Assembly (NCBI GenBank): GCA_934149305.1
Contig: CAKPEF010000004.1
Span: 1 to 64,000 of the forward strand
DNA: 64,000 bases
From: an uncultured Clostridia bacterium
Lineage (GTDB): Bacteria; Bacillota; Clostridia; TANB77; UBA1234
Reading direction: 5' to 3'
Part shown: in pieces, positions 1 to 8,186 of the stretch
Numbering within the stretch: the first letter of the stretch is position 1
Layout of the letters: each line of letters opens with the position of its first letter
Program-made: the position numbers and the translations under genes
The notes under the pieces: model-generated
Seen by the model: only the letters and a program-made list of their open reading frames with translations
What the model was told of the DNA's origin: nothing
The model's database searches: none

Positions 1-106
1 AGAGCTAATGTATATAAAAAGGTATTTCAATTGCAGTTATTTCTAAATTGGTGTGACATATGTTTGACAAACCTACAATGGAATATTTGAGATATAACCG
101 TAAGCA

Positions 107-135
107 TTGACTTTTTAACTTAAAGCGCATATAAT
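107..135 (+). promoter_or_regulatory. Promoter of the cysS leader transcript
   Basis: TTGACT at 107-112 and TATAAT at 130-135 are separated by 17 bases. It lies just upstream of the Cys-rich leader peptide and the attenuator, and no other convincing promoter precedes cysS. Confidence 0.8.
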
Positions 136-167
136 ATCAATATAATAAAAAAAGGAGATAAGTGATT

Positions 168-209
168 ATGAATAAGAATATACTTTTAATATGCTGTTGT
201 ACGAGATAA
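168..209 (+). CDS. Cysteine leader peptide of cysS (13 aa)
   Basis: This is a 13-codon reading frame, MNKNILLICCCTR, with three consecutive cysteine codons (TGC TGT TGT at 192-200). A ribosome-binding site, AAAGGAG, lies at 151-157, 10 bases before the ATG. Its 5' part (182-192) can pair with 237-247, and a terminator/antiterminator pair follows. The layout is that of a classical amino-acid leader peptide, where ribosome stalling at Cys codons when Cys-tRNA is scarce would decide whether the downstream cysteinyl-tRNA synthetase gene is transcribed. The function is inferred from this arrangement and from the identity of the next gene. Confidence 0.75.
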   Translation: MNKNILLICCCTR

Positions 210-341
210 ATGCTCTGTCTTAATTAGTAGACATGAGTATTAAAAGTCGTGCCTACATAAAAGTATATTTATTATCAAAACAGTTATAATAAATTATGAA
301 GCTATGTAGGCAAGTAAAATTGCAAACATAGCTTTTTGTAT
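182..341 (+). promoter_or_regulatory. Transcription attenuator (terminator/antiterminator) of cysS
   Basis: Three alternative pairings are visible. Leader bases 182-192 pair with 237-247. An antiterminator is formed by GCCTACATA (251-259) with TATGTAGGC (303-311). A terminator stem is formed by AAGCTATGT (299-307) with ACATAGCTT (326-334), with an inner GCAA/TTGC pair and a following T-rich run. Antiterminator and terminator share 303-307 and so exclude each other. I see no T-box sequence, the usual cysS control in Firmicutes. Confidence 0.7.
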
Positions 342-440
342 TTTATACCGATTATAATTATTGTAAACATTGTATTTTTGTGGTAAATTATAAAGGTAAA
401 GTCTAAAAATGGAATTTATATTATTTATATGCAAAACAAT

Positions 441-469
441 GTAGCTTAAGCTTAAGTGTGATCATAAAA
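441..469 (+). repeat. Degenerate REP-like element
   Basis: GTAG is followed by a CTTAAGCTTAAG core and ends in ATCATAAAA instead of CTCCATAAAA. It is a decayed relative of the palindromic repeat found about 20 times in the window. Confidence 0.55.
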
Positions 470-499
470 GGCACTGGTTAATGTTATGCAAATTAACAT

Positions 500-528
500 G
501 TAGCGGAGCACAGTGTGCTCCATAAAAA
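500..528 (+). repeat. REP-like palindromic element
   Basis: GTAG-C followed by the hairpin GGAGCAC-AGT-GTGCTCC and an ATAAAAA tail. This is the consensus form of the window's dispersed repeat, here between the attenuator and cysS. Confidence 0.8.
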
Positions 529-610
529 GATAAATTAGCATCTTGCTATTGGTATGCCAAAGACAATGTGCAAAATATAGCATAAACATTATTTGTATTG
601 GAGGTTAGTT

Positions 611-2074
611 ATGAAGATATATAATTCAATGACTGGAAAGAAAGAAGAATTTAAACCTATAAAAGATGGCGAGGTAAAAATGTATGCCTGCGGAATAACT
701 GTGTATGATTTAAGTCACATAGGCCACGCAAGGCAAGCAATCGTATATTCAATGATTAAAAACTATCTTGAATATAGAGGATATAAAGTTACATATGTTA
801 GAAATTATACAGATGTAGATGACAAAATAATAAATAAAGCAAATACCTTAGGAAAGAATGCGATAGAATTTTCAAGAGAGCAAATTGAAGAAACCGAAAA
901 AGATATGGCAGGGATTCATGTTGCACCGGCGGATATACAAACTAAGGCATCTGAATATATCGATAAAATTATAGATTTTGTTCAAAAACTAATTGATAAA
1001 GGCTTTGCATATGTTGCACCAAATGGAGATGTTTATTATAGCGTTAGAAAATTTAAAGATTACGGAAAACTTTCGCATAGAAATGTTGATGACATGTTAA
1101 ATGGTGTGCGTATAGAACTTGAAGAAGGCAAAGAAGATCCTATAGACTTTGCTCTTTGGAAATCAGCTAAACCTGGCGAGATTTCGTGGGATTCTCCTTG
1201 GGGTAAAGGTAGACCAGGTTGGCATATAGAATGCTCTGCAATGGCTTTAAATACTCTAGGAGAGACAATAGATATACATGGTGGTGGAAGAGATTTATTA
1301 TTCCCACACCATGAAAATGAAATTGCACAAAGTGAAGCTTTAACAGGCAAAACTTTTGCAAATTATTGGTCTCATTGCGGACTTATAAAAATAAATGGTG
1401 AAAAAATGAGCAAGTCACTTGGCAATTCTTTAACTATTAGAGATGCTTTGAAGATGTATGATTACGAAGTTATAAAATACTTAATGTTTAGTAAGCATTA
1501 TGGCTCAGATATGGATATTTTAGATAGCGATTTTCTAATGTCAGAAAAGCATATGTATTATTTCTACATGAGCATTAAACAAATGGAGGATTTTATTAAC
1601 ACGTATGGTGGAAATGTTAATGGTGAAACACTTCCAGACGACATATCTGAAAAAATAATCCCAGATTTCATCGAGGTTATGGATGATGATTTTAATACAG
1701 CTGCGGCACTTGCAAACTTGCATGGAATCTTTAAATATGCTAATGGAATTATAAAATCAGCTAAAAAGAATACAAGAGAACAAACAGCAAATACTCTTGC
1801 GAAAATTCTTAAAAACATAAAAGAAGTTTATGGAATTTTAGGTTTATTCACAGAGAAACCAGAAGATTTTATAAGCAAAATGAAAGAGAAATATTTAAGC
1901 AAATTAAATATTGATGTTTCATTTGTCGAGGGTGAAATTTCAAAAAGAGCAGAAGCTAAAAAGTCAAAAGACTTTGAAACAGCAGACGCTATAAGAAGTT
2001 CATTAGATGAAAAAGGTATCATATTAAATGATACAGCAGAAGGAACAGTATGGGACATAAAGGCTTTATACTAA
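611..2074 (+). CDS. cysS: Cysteinyl-tRNA synthetase
   Basis: Charges tRNA-Cys with cysteine in the cytoplasm. The 487-residue protein has the class I signature HIGH at 36-39 (context SHIGHARQ), a zinc-site Cys27, the HIECS and HHENEIAQSEA segments of the zinc/active site, and the KMSKS loop (EKMSKSLGN) near residue 270. Length is normal for the family. The ATG at 611 is preferred because GGAGG at 600-604 lies 6 bases upstream; an in-frame TTG at 593 overlaps that site. The gene sits behind a Cys leader peptide and an attenuator, so expression probably responds to Cys-tRNA charging. A REP-like element lies between attenuator and gene. Confidence 0.97.
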   Translation: MKIYNSMTGKKEEFKPIKDGEVKMYACGITVYDLSHIGHARQAIVYSMIKNYLEYRGYKVTYVRNYTDVDDKIINKANTLGKNAIEFSREQIEETEKDMAGIHVAPADIQTKASEYIDKIIDFVQKLIDKGFAYVAPNGDVYYSVRKFKDYGKLSHRNVDDMLNGVRIELEEGKEDPIDFALWKSAKPGEISWDSPWGKGRPGWHIECSAMALNTLGETIDIHGGGRDLLFPHHENEIAQSEALTGKTFANYWSHCGLIKINGEKMSKSLGNSLTIRDALKMYDYEVIKYLMFSKHYGSDMDILDSDFLMSEKHMYYFYMSIKQMEDFINTYGGNVNGETLPDDISEKIIPDFIEVMDDDFNTAAALANLHGIFKYANGIIKSAKKNTREQTANTLAKILKNIKEVYGILGLFTEKPEDFISKMKEKYLSKLNIDVSFVEGEISKRAEAKKSKDFETADAIRSSLDEKGIILNDTAEGTVWDIKALY

Positions 2075-2119
2075 AATAGTAGAAAGGTTGTAATATTTTT
2101 ATAAAAAGTGAGGTGTGTT

Positions 2120-3283
2120 ATGGAGATTGATGAAATCGTACTAAAAAACAGTGCTGAGATGGAAAAATATTTTTCGCCGTATGCTTGCAAAACAGAAGAA
2201 GCATACAGATTTAAAAAAGAAAGAAGAAAAAATGAATTTAATGTAAGACCTACATTCTTCAGAGATGCGGACCGTATATTGCACTCTGGCGCATACTCGT
2301 GCTACATGGATAAAACGCAAGTCTTTCCATTAATAAATAACGACTTGATTACGCATAGAGGATTGCATGTTCAATTTGTTTCTAAAATCGCAAGAACAAT
2401 AGGTAGAAGCCTTAAACTAAATGAAGACTTAATAGAGGCCGTGGCATTAGGTCATGACTTGGGTCACGCACCATTTGGCCATATGGGCGAGAAATGTTTA
2501 AATATTATTAGTGAAAAACATGGCCTTGGATTATTTCTTCATAATGCACAAAGTGTTAGAGTTTTAAACGAAATAGAAAATGGCGGAAATGGTTTAAATA
2601 TAACCGTTCAGGTATTAGATGGCATACTTTGTCATAACGGAGAATTCTTATGCAAAAAATATGAACCGAATTATGAGAAAACGCCAGAAGAATTCATGCA
2701 AGAATATAAAAGAACATGGCTTGAAAAAGGATTTGACAAAACTTTGAAACCAATGACGCTAGAAGGCTGTGTAGTGAGAATTTCAGATGTAATTGCATAT
2801 ATCGGAAGAGACATCGAAGACGCAATTACAGTAAAACTAATAAAAAGAGAAGACATACCAGAAGAGATAACAAAAGTACTTGGAAATAAAAATTCAAAAA
2901 TAATCGACACATTAGTAGAAGACTTGATATATCATAGCTTCAATAAGCCATACTTAGAGTTTACAAAAGAAGTATTCGCAGCATTAAAGAAACTACTAGA
3001 CTTTAATTATAAAAACATATATGCTAATCCTAAAAAAGAAGATAAAGAAGAAAAATACATATGCATGTTTGAAATGCTTTACGAAGCTTTGTTAGAAGAT
3101 TTAAAAAATAAAACGGGCAGAATAAACGAAGTTTATCTTCAAACCAAATGTGCAAAATATAAAAGAGAAACATCGCCAGAAAGAATAGTGATAGACTACA
3201 TTGCAGGAATGACAGATGACTATTTCTTGGCAGAATACAAACTACACTTCTTACCAAAGAGAAGAGATTTAACAGTAGAATAA
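2120..3283 (+). CDS. HD-domain deoxynucleoside triphosphate triphosphohydrolase-like protein
   Basis: A 387-residue soluble protein of the dGTPase-like HD family, which hydrolyses dNTPs to deoxynucleosides and triphosphate. The metal-binding signature is clear: a conserved His in the RGLHVQFVSKIART helix, then the HD pair in ALGHDLGHAPFGHMGE, and a later D in VVRISDVIAYIGRDIED. The start is the ATG at 2120 with GTGAGG just upstream; the in-frame GTG at 2108 overlaps that site. It follows cysS by 45 bases, probably co-transcribed, and ends at a strong terminator. Substrate preference cannot be told from the sequence. Confidence 0.88.
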   Translation: MEIDEIVLKNSAEMEKYFSPYACKTEEAYRFKKERRKNEFNVRPTFFRDADRILHSGAYSCYMDKTQVFPLINNDLITHRGLHVQFVSKIARTIGRSLKLNEDLIEAVALGHDLGHAPFGHMGEKCLNIISEKHGLGLFLHNAQSVRVLNEIENGGNGLNITVQVLDGILCHNGEFLCKKYEPNYEKTPEEFMQEYKRTWLEKGFDKTLKPMTLEGCVVRISDVIAYIGRDIEDAITVKLIKREDIPEEITKVLGNKNSKIIDTLVEDLIYHSFNKPYLEFTKEVFAALKKLLDFNYKNIYANPKKEDKEEKYICMFEMLYEALLEDLKNKTGRINEVYLQTKCAKYKRETSPERIVIDYIAGMTDDYFLAEYKLHFLPKRRDLTVE

Positions 3284-3287
3284 AAAT

Positions 3288-3320
3288 AAGGTCAAAAGCA
3301 TTTTTGCTTTTGACCTTTTA
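3288..3320 (+). terminator. Rho-independent terminator
   Basis: AGGTCAAAAGCA pairs with TGCTTTTGACCT, followed by a short T run. It ends the cysS-HD operon. The opposite strand also carries A/T flanks, so it may serve the convergent lipoprotein gene. Confidence 0.85.
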
Positions 3321-3357
3321 AATATTCAAATTTTGTTATTTAAGGATTTACATATCA

Positions 3358-4149
3358 TTAAGGTACATATGAATGAAACTCTAGGTCATCAAAATCTTTG
3401 CTTAAAAGAGTTGATTTAACCTCGCCATTTTCTATAGACAACTCGTAATCTCCTCTACAATAATTTTCAAAACGTTCGCTTAAATTGTGAGCAGCTTTTT
3501 CTTCATCTGAAAGATATTCAGGAGCAGAAAATAAAATTTTATTGTTTTCAAGCGAATAAACATATTTATCATCTCTAATAGATATTTTGTTGCTAAATAC
3601 TTCTTTCATGTTTTTATCAAATAAAGAAAGAACATAGTAACCTTCAATGTTTATTTCATATATTGATACAAGATAGCTGTCGTTATAAATAGATAATTCA
3701 CATCTATTTGGCTTCATCCAATAAGAAGAAATATCAGTTGCGACACCGTTTTCATCTACAACAAATAAGTTTGAACAGAAATCATTGAAATCACCTGAAA
3801 CTTGTAGAGTAAAAACTTTATCATCTAATTTTATTTTTCCTATAGTGTTAACATCACCAGATTTCATATTAGCAAAATCGATATCTTTGCTTGCTAATAA
3901 ATCATCTAAATGTGTTTCATACAAATTCAAATACTCTGAATTTTTAATATCTTTTGAAATATCTTCACCAGAAGAAGTGGCTTCTCCAGAGTTTGGTAAT
4001 GTAGGATTGTCTTCAAAAGTCTTTGTTTCACCAGAAGAAATAATTTCGCCACTATTAGGGTTTTTAACATCTTTTATTTCGTTATTAGAATTGCAACCAG
4101 CTAATAAAATTATGCTTAAAATACAAACTGTAAAAATAATTTTCTTCAT
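3358..4149 (-). CDS. Lipoprotein of unknown function
   Basis: A 263-residue precursor with a lipoprotein signal, MKKIIFTVCILSIILLAGC, with lipobox LLAGC and lipidated Cys19. A Ser/Gly/Glu-rich linker follows with two related repeats (NPNSGEIISSGE and LPNSGEATSSGE), then a beta-rich domain of unknown family ending near residue 263. The start was set by GGGAG upstream of the ATG and by the signal peptide; a longer reading frame back to 4218 lacks support. It has its own promoter (4207-4235) and lies convergent to the HD gene. I recognise no enzyme motif. It is expected to sit on the outer face of the membrane. Confidence 0.75.
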   Translation of the reverse strand: MKKIIFTVCILSIILLAGCNSNNEIKDVKNPNSGEIISSGETKTFEDNPTLPNSGEATSSGEDISKDIKNSEYLNLYETHLDDLLASKDIDFANMKSGDVNTIGKIKLDDKVFTLQVSGDFNDFCSNLFVVDENGVATDISSYWMKPNRCELSIYNDSYLVSIYEINIEGYYVLSLFDKNMKEVFSNKISIRDDKYVYSLENNKILFSAPEYLSDEEKAAHNLSERFENYCRGDYELSIENGEVKSTLLSKDFDDLEFHSYVP

Positions 4150-4206
4150 TAAATCAACTCCCTTTATAATTGAAAAAATATTGCCATATAAGCAATTGAC
4201 TTCATA

Positions 4207-4235
4207 AGTATAGTACATCTGGAAAGAAAAGTCAA
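4207..4235 (-). promoter_or_regulatory. Promoter of the lipoprotein gene
   Basis: On the minus strand TTGACT (4235-4230) and TATACT (4212-4207) are 17 bases apart, about 60 bases before the lipoprotein start. Confidence 0.75.
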
Positions 4236-4264
4236 CATAAAGTTAAGCAGGCTAACTGTCAGGC

Positions 4265-4293
4265 TTGCAATTTTATGTAAAACTTGCTATAAT
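4265..4293 (+). promoter_or_regulatory. Promoter with TTATGTAA spacer element
   Basis: TTGCAA (4265-4270) and TATAAT (4288-4293) are 17 bases apart, and the spacer carries TTATGTAA at 4273-4280. The same arrangement occurs before the genes at 12776, 17758, 52836 and 59363 (minus). Confidence 0.75.
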
Positions 4294-4328
4294 AAAATTC
4301 ACTTTCGAAAATTTGGGAGGAATGGTAT

Positions 4329-5324
4329 ATGTCAAATGGCAAGAACCAAAAGAAAACAGGCATAGCGGTTTGGATAGTTATCGCTTCATTCATTGTTTTG
4401 TACTTTCTAGGAATCAATATCTATGATATAACCCTAGGTCCAAGTGATGAAAGCAATGAAACTATCGGGACCACCGAAACTACAACGCAAATGCCAGAAA
4501 TGGCAAACCCCAGTGGAGAGCTAACCCTCACAATGATTGATGTGGGGCAGGCCGATAGCTTTTTGCTTGTTCAAAATGGCAAAACAATGCTTGTTGATTG
4601 TGGAACGCGGTCAACAGGCGAAGATGTTGTTAAATACCTAAATGAACAGGGCATAAAAAGACTTGACTATGTAATTGGTACGCACCCACACGATGACCAC
4701 ATGGGCGGAATGTATGATGTAATTACCAATTTTGAGATTGGCAAAATCATCATGCCAGAAGTTGAAGCAGGAAAGGTTACTACCAACTGGTATGTTAAGC
4801 TTATGCAAGAAATCAAGCAAGGCGCTTATGAACTTGAGTATGCTAAACTTGGGGCAGTGTACCACCTTGGTGATGCAAGCTTTAAAATTATTGGTCCAAT
4901 AGAAACCGATGAAAGCAACTTAAACAATTATTCAATTGTTTTAAAAGTAACTTTTGGAGACATGGATGTAATAATGACTGGCGACGTAGAAACAAAGGTT
5001 GAAAAGGCCATCATAGAGTCAGGGGAAGCACTTGGCGCTGAAATCTTAAAGGTTGGACATCATGGAAGTGACACTTCATCGAGCGATGAATTTCTTGATG
5101 CAGTATCGCCTCTATACGCACTTATTTCTGCAAAGGTTGGCAACAAGTACGAGCACCCAATAAAATCGACAATGGAAAAATTAGAAGAGCGAAAAATAAA
5201 AGTTTATCGGACTGATGAAAATGGCACTGTCGTTGCTACGATAACGGCAAATGACGTGAAATTTAGCACGGATCCAGGCGATTATTTAAGTGGCACAGAA
5301 TTAGAGGAGGCAAAAAACAAATGA
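4329..5324 (+). CDS. Membrane-anchored metallo-beta-lactamase-fold hydrolase (ComEC-type domain)
   Basis: 331 residues. A single hydrophobic segment at about 13-32 anchors the protein, so the rest is predicted outside the cell. A short acidic/Thr-rich linker is followed by a metallo-beta-lactamase fold with the metal motif THPHDDHMGG and later VGHHGSDTSS, the pattern of the ComEC/Rec2 nuclease-like domain and stand-alone relatives. The start is the ATG at 4329 behind GGGAGG. It overlaps the DUF3006 gene by four bases, a common pairing. Codon use is GC-richer than most of the window, and two CGG codons (4608, 5208) are read in frame as Arg at plausible positions (CGTRSTG, VYRTDENG). Possibly acquired by transfer. 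The substrate is unknown. Confidence 0.87.
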   Translation: MSNGKNQKKTGIAVWIVIASFIVLYFLGINIYDITLGPSDESNETIGTTETTTQMPEMANPSGELTLTMIDVGQADSFLLVQNGKTMLVDCGTRSTGEDVVKYLNEQGIKRLDYVIGTHPHDDHMGGMYDVITNFEIGKIIMPEVEAGKVTTNWYVKLMQEIKQGAYELEYAKLGAVYHLGDASFKIIGPIETDESNLNNYSIVLKVTFGDMDVIMTGDVETKVEKAIIESGEALGAEILKVGHHGSDTSSSDEFLDAVSPLYALISAKVGNKYEHPIKSTMEKLEERKIKVYRTDENGTVVATITANDVKFSTDPGDYLSGTELEEAKNK

Positions 5325-5602
5325 AAAGCTACGCATCAATAGAAGAGTTTGATCGCAACTATGTTAGGCTTGAGGTTGAGATGATGGACGTTGAAGACAG
5401 CAATACAAGCGAATTCGGCGAACGTGAAACACGGATGCTTGATGTAGACTACGAGAAATTTCCTTGGGATGAAGACGAATTCTGTGAGGGAGATATAGTC
5501 GTAGTAGAACATGACGGAGAAATAATTTCGAAAATCTATGGCAAGGACGAAGAAGAAAGACAGAGAAGAATTGATAAAATAAATTCGATTCTTGGAATGT
5601 GA
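5321..5602 (+). CDS. DUF3006-family protein
   Basis: A 93-residue acidic protein whose start overlaps the stop of the metallo-beta-lactamase gene (ATGA). The pattern of an N-terminal strand (FDRNYVRLEVE), a central GDIVVVEHDGEII and a charged C-terminal helix fits DUF3006, small proteins often encoded next to extracellular ComEC-like hydrolases. No catalytic residues are evident. One in-frame CGG (5432) is read as Arg. Translational coupling suggests it works with the upstream hydrolase. Confidence 0.75.
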   Translation: MKSYASIEEFDRNYVRLEVEMMDVEDSNTSEFGERETRMLDVDYEKFPWDEDEFCEGDIVVVEHDGEIISKIYGKDEEERQRRIDKINSILGM

Positions 5603-5637
5603 GTCTAAAATCGAAAAACGGACGAGTTTTTTGATGT

Positions 5638-5686
5638 GAACTCAAATTGTTAGACAAAAGTTTAACAGTTTGGGTTCTTTTTTGTT
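5638..5686 (+). terminator. Rho-independent terminator
   Basis: GAACTCAAATTGTTA pairs with TAACAGTTTGGGTTC (one G-T pair and a small internal loop), followed by TTTTTTG. It ends the hydrolase-DUF3006 operon. Confidence 0.75.
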
Positions 5687-5752
5687 TTAAGCCATTTTAA
5701 AGAATATCAGAAAAATAAAACGATGAATTTCAAAAAATAACATATAATAAGA

Positions 5753-5791
5753 TTGACTTATTTGAATAGTAAGTATATACTATGTATATAC
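5753..5791 (+). promoter_or_regulatory. mazEF promoter with overlapping palindromic operator
   Basis: TTGACT (5753-5758) and TATACT (5776-5781) have a 17-base spacer. Two copies of the palindrome GTATATAC (5773-5780 and 5784-5791), three bases apart, cover the -10 box. This is a likely binding site for the MazE or MazE-MazF repressor (inference from autoregulation known in mazEF systems). Confidence 0.65.
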
Positions 5792-5807
5792 AAATGGGGG
5801 GATATAA

Positions 5808-6050
5808 ATGACTACATCAATTCAAAAATGGGGAAATAGTCAAGGGGTGAGAATACCTAAAATGTTATTAGATGCCGTAAAATGGTCGGAAAATGAAAAA
5901 GTTACAATCACAGTATATGACGGAAAACTAATAATCGAAAAAGCCAAAAAAGAAAAGGAGAGTATAATGGAACTATTTGAAAATTACGAAGAAGAATATA
6001 CACCAGAAGAAATAGATTGGGGAAAGCCGGAGGGAAAAGAAGTATGGTAA
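5808..6050 (+). CDS. mazE: MazE-type antitoxin (AbrB/SpoVT-like swapped-hairpin DNA-binding domain)
   Basis: An 80-residue protein with the typical N-terminus TSIQKWGNSQGVRIPKMLL, the swapped-hairpin DNA-binding domain of MazE. The acidic C-terminal tail (EYTPEEIDWGKPEGKEVW) is the toxin-wrapping segment. The start at 5808 follows a GGGGGG-rich ribosome-binding site. It overlaps mazF by seven bases. It is expected to neutralise MazF and to bind the operator covering its promoter. Confidence 0.9.
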   Translation: MTTSIQKWGNSQGVRIPKMLLDAVKWSENEKVTITVYDGKLIIEKAKKEKESIMELFENYEEEYTPEEIDWGKPEGKEVW

Positions 6051-6376
6051 AGCAAGGAACAATTATAAAAATAAATTTCAATCCACAATCAGGGCACGAA
6101 CAAGCAGGATATAGGCCGGCGGTCGTAATAAGCAATGATATATTCAATGAAAAAACGAAATTATCTATAGTTTGCCCAATAACAAATACGGATAAACATT
6201 TTCCATTACATATATCATTAGATGAGAGAACTAAAACAACAGGCGTAATCCTTTGTGAACATATAAAATCTCTAGATTTAAATAGCAGGACATTTCAAGA
6301 AGTGGAAGAGTTACCGAGAGATTTATTAGAAAAGGTAATAAATATTGTCTTTGCAGAAATAGAGGAGATAAAGTAG
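6044..6376 (+). CDS. mazF: MazF-type mRNA endoribonuclease toxin
   Basis: A 110-residue PemK/MazF-family protein. The start of the fold (GTIIKINFNPQSGHEQAGYRPAVVIS) carries the conserved Arg-Pro, and PITNTDKHFPLHI follows. It would cleave mRNA at short sequences unless bound by MazE. The ATG at 6044 lies inside the mazE stop region and has a ribosome-binding site (GGAGGG) about 10 bases upstream. An in-frame start at 6017 would overlap mazE further and is less likely. Full length and apparently intact. Confidence 0.92.
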   Translation: MVKQGTIIKINFNPQSGHEQAGYRPAVVISNDIFNEKTKLSIVCPITNTDKHFPLHISLDERTKTTGVILCEHIKSLDLNSRTFQEVEELPRDLLEKVINIVFAEIEEIK

Positions 6377-6415
6377 GTTATTTATTTGAGGAGTTTTGTA
6401 GTTTTAGCCAAAACC

Positions 6416-6444
6416 TTGACCAAATAGGATAAATTTGTTAAAAT
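6416..6444 (+). promoter_or_regulatory. Promoter of the ABC-F gene
   Basis: TTGACC (6416-6421) and TAAAAT (6439-6444) with a 17-base spacer, 40 bases before the gene. Confidence 0.7.
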
Positions 6445-6483
6445 GTACCTAGTTTGATTAAAAGAATAGGAGAGATTATATAA

Positions 6484-8097
6484 ATGATTAGTGCTAATGG
6501 AGTTACGCTTCGCTTTGGTAAGCGTACACTTTTTGAGAATGTTAATATAGCTTTTACACCAGGAAATTGTTATGGTTTGATTGGTGCAAATGGAGCAGGT
6601 AAAACTACATTTTTAAGAATTTTGTCTGGTGAGCTTGAGCCATCACAAGGTGATATTTCTATGAATCCAGGTGAAAGACTTTCTGTTTTAAAACAAAATC
6701 ACCACGAGTTTGAAGAAGAACAAGTCTTAAAGACTGTTATAATGGGAAACACAGAGCTTTTTAAGATAATGCAAGAAAAAGATGCGTTATATGCAAAACC
6801 TGATTTCTCAGAGGCTGATGGTGTTAAAGCCGGTGAATTAGAGGCAAAGTTTGCTGAGATGGATGGCTGGAATGCTGAATCAGATGCCGCAATGCTTTTA
6901 AATGGTCTTGGACTTGAAACAGAGTTCCACGATAAATATATGAAAGAGCTTACAGAAGCTCAAAAGGTTAAAGTGCTTCTTGCACAAGCTTTATTCGGAA
7001 ATCCAGATGTTTTGCTTTTAGACGAGCCTACAAACTATTTAGATATCGAAGCAATAGAATGGCTTGAAGAATTTTTGATAAATTTTGAAAACACAGTTAT
7101 CGTTGTATCACACGATAGACACTTTTTAAATACAGTTTGTACTCACATTGCCGATATAGACTTTGGTAAGATTAAAGTGTACACAGGTAATTATGACTTC
7201 TGGTATGAATCTAGCCAACTTGCTTTAAAGCAAATGAAAGATGCTAATAAAAAGAAAGAAGAGAAGATTGCCGAATTACAAGAATTCATTAGAAGATTTA
7301 GTGCAAATGCTTCAAAATCTAAACAAGCAACATCTCGTAAGAAATTACTTGAAAAAATCGAATTAGATGAGATTAAGCCATCTAATAGAAAGTACCCATA
7401 TATCAATTTTGAAATGGACAGAGAACCAGGAAAAGAAATTTTATTTGTTGAGAATTTAACAAAATCATTAAATGGAAAGAAACTTTTAAACAATATTTCA
7501 ATAAATGTGCAAAACGGAGATAAGATTGCTTTTGTTGGTCCTATGGGACTTGCTAAAACAGAGTTGTTTGAAATATTAACTGACAACAGCATTCAAGAAA
7601 GCGGAGAGTTTAAATTTGGCATAACTACTTCAGTTGCATATTTTCCTAAAGATAATACATCAGAGTTTAACAAAGACATGACAATTGTTGAATGGCTTAT
7701 GCAATATTCAAAAATCAAAGAAGAAACTTTTGTTAGAGGATTTTTAGGAAGAATGTTATTCTCGGGAGAAGAAGCGCTTAAAAAAGTTAATGTGCTTTCT
7801 GGTGGAGAAAAAGTTCGTTGCATGCTTGCAAAAATGATGCTTTCAGGAGCTAACATTTTGATATTTGATGAGCCAACAAACCATTTAGACCTAGAGTCAA
7901 TTACAGCATTAAATAATGGTCTTATAAATTACAAAGGCGTAATTTTATTTACATCGCATGACCATCAATTTGTTCAAACAATTGCTAACAGAATAATTGA
8001 AATAACACCAAATGGCCTAATAGATAGAAGAATGACTTATGATGAGTATCTTGAAACAGACGCAGGAGCTAAAAAAAGAGAAATCGAAATAGACTAA
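6484..8097 (+). CDS. ABC-F family ATPase (YkpA/YbiT-like)
   Basis: 537 residues with two ABC ATPase domains and no membrane segments, so a ribosome-associated ABC-F protein rather than a transporter. Domain 1 has Walker A GANGAGKTT and Walker B LLLDEPTNYLD. The linker region (about 240-300) is charged. Domain 2 has signature LSGGEKVRC and Walker B LIFDEPTNHLD, but its Walker A reads GPMGLAKT, with Ala in place of the usual Gly before Lys. The segment TTSVAYFPKDN resembles YkpA-type members. ABC-F proteins act on translating or stalled ribosomes. It is a single-gene unit between its own promoter and terminator. Confidence 0.88.
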   Translation: MISANGVTLRFGKRTLFENVNIAFTPGNCYGLIGANGAGKTTFLRILSGELEPSQGDISMNPGERLSVLKQNHHEFEEEQVLKTVIMGNTELFKIMQEKDALYAKPDFSEADGVKAGELEAKFAEMDGWNAESDAAMLLNGLGLETEFHDKYMKELTEAQKVKVLLAQALFGNPDVLLLDEPTNYLDIEAIEWLEEFLINFENTVIVVSHDRHFLNTVCTHIADIDFGKIKVYTGNYDFWYESSQLALKQMKDANKKKEEKIAELQEFIRRFSANASKSKQATSRKKLLEKIELDEIKPSNRKYPYINFEMDREPGKEILFVENLTKSLNGKKLLNNISINVQNGDKIAFVGPMGLAKTELFEILTDNSIQESGEFKFGITTSVAYFPKDNTSEFNKDMTIVEWLMQYSKIKEETFVRGFLGRMLFSGEEALKKVNVLSGGEKVRCMLAKMMLSGANILIFDEPTNHLDLESITALNNGLINYKGVILFTSHDHQFVQTIANRIIEITPNGLIDRRMTYDEYLETDAGAKKREIEID

Positions 8098-8108
8098 ATA
8101 AATTAAAT

Positions 8109-8147
8109 GGACAGTGAATATTATACATGTTTCACTGTTCTTTTTTT
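8109..8147 (+). terminator. Rho-independent terminator
   Basis: ACAGTGAA and TTCACTGT form a stem, followed by seven T, directly after the ABC-F gene. Confidence 0.85.
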
Positions 8148-8186
8148 ATAAGATATATGGTATACTAATTGCAAGGAGAGATGAAG

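Noticed and set aside
593..610. Upstream TTG start for cysS
   Set aside because: It overlaps the GGAGG ribosome-binding site, and the ATG at 611 gives the normal family N-terminus.
1..610. T-box riboswitch before cysS
   Set aside because: I see no T-box consensus or specifier hairpin; the leader peptide and attenuator explain the region.
3785..4207. 140-codon frame on the plus strand
   Set aside because: It is the opposite strand of a lipoprotein gene with promoter, ribosome-binding site and lipobox; the plus frame has none of these.
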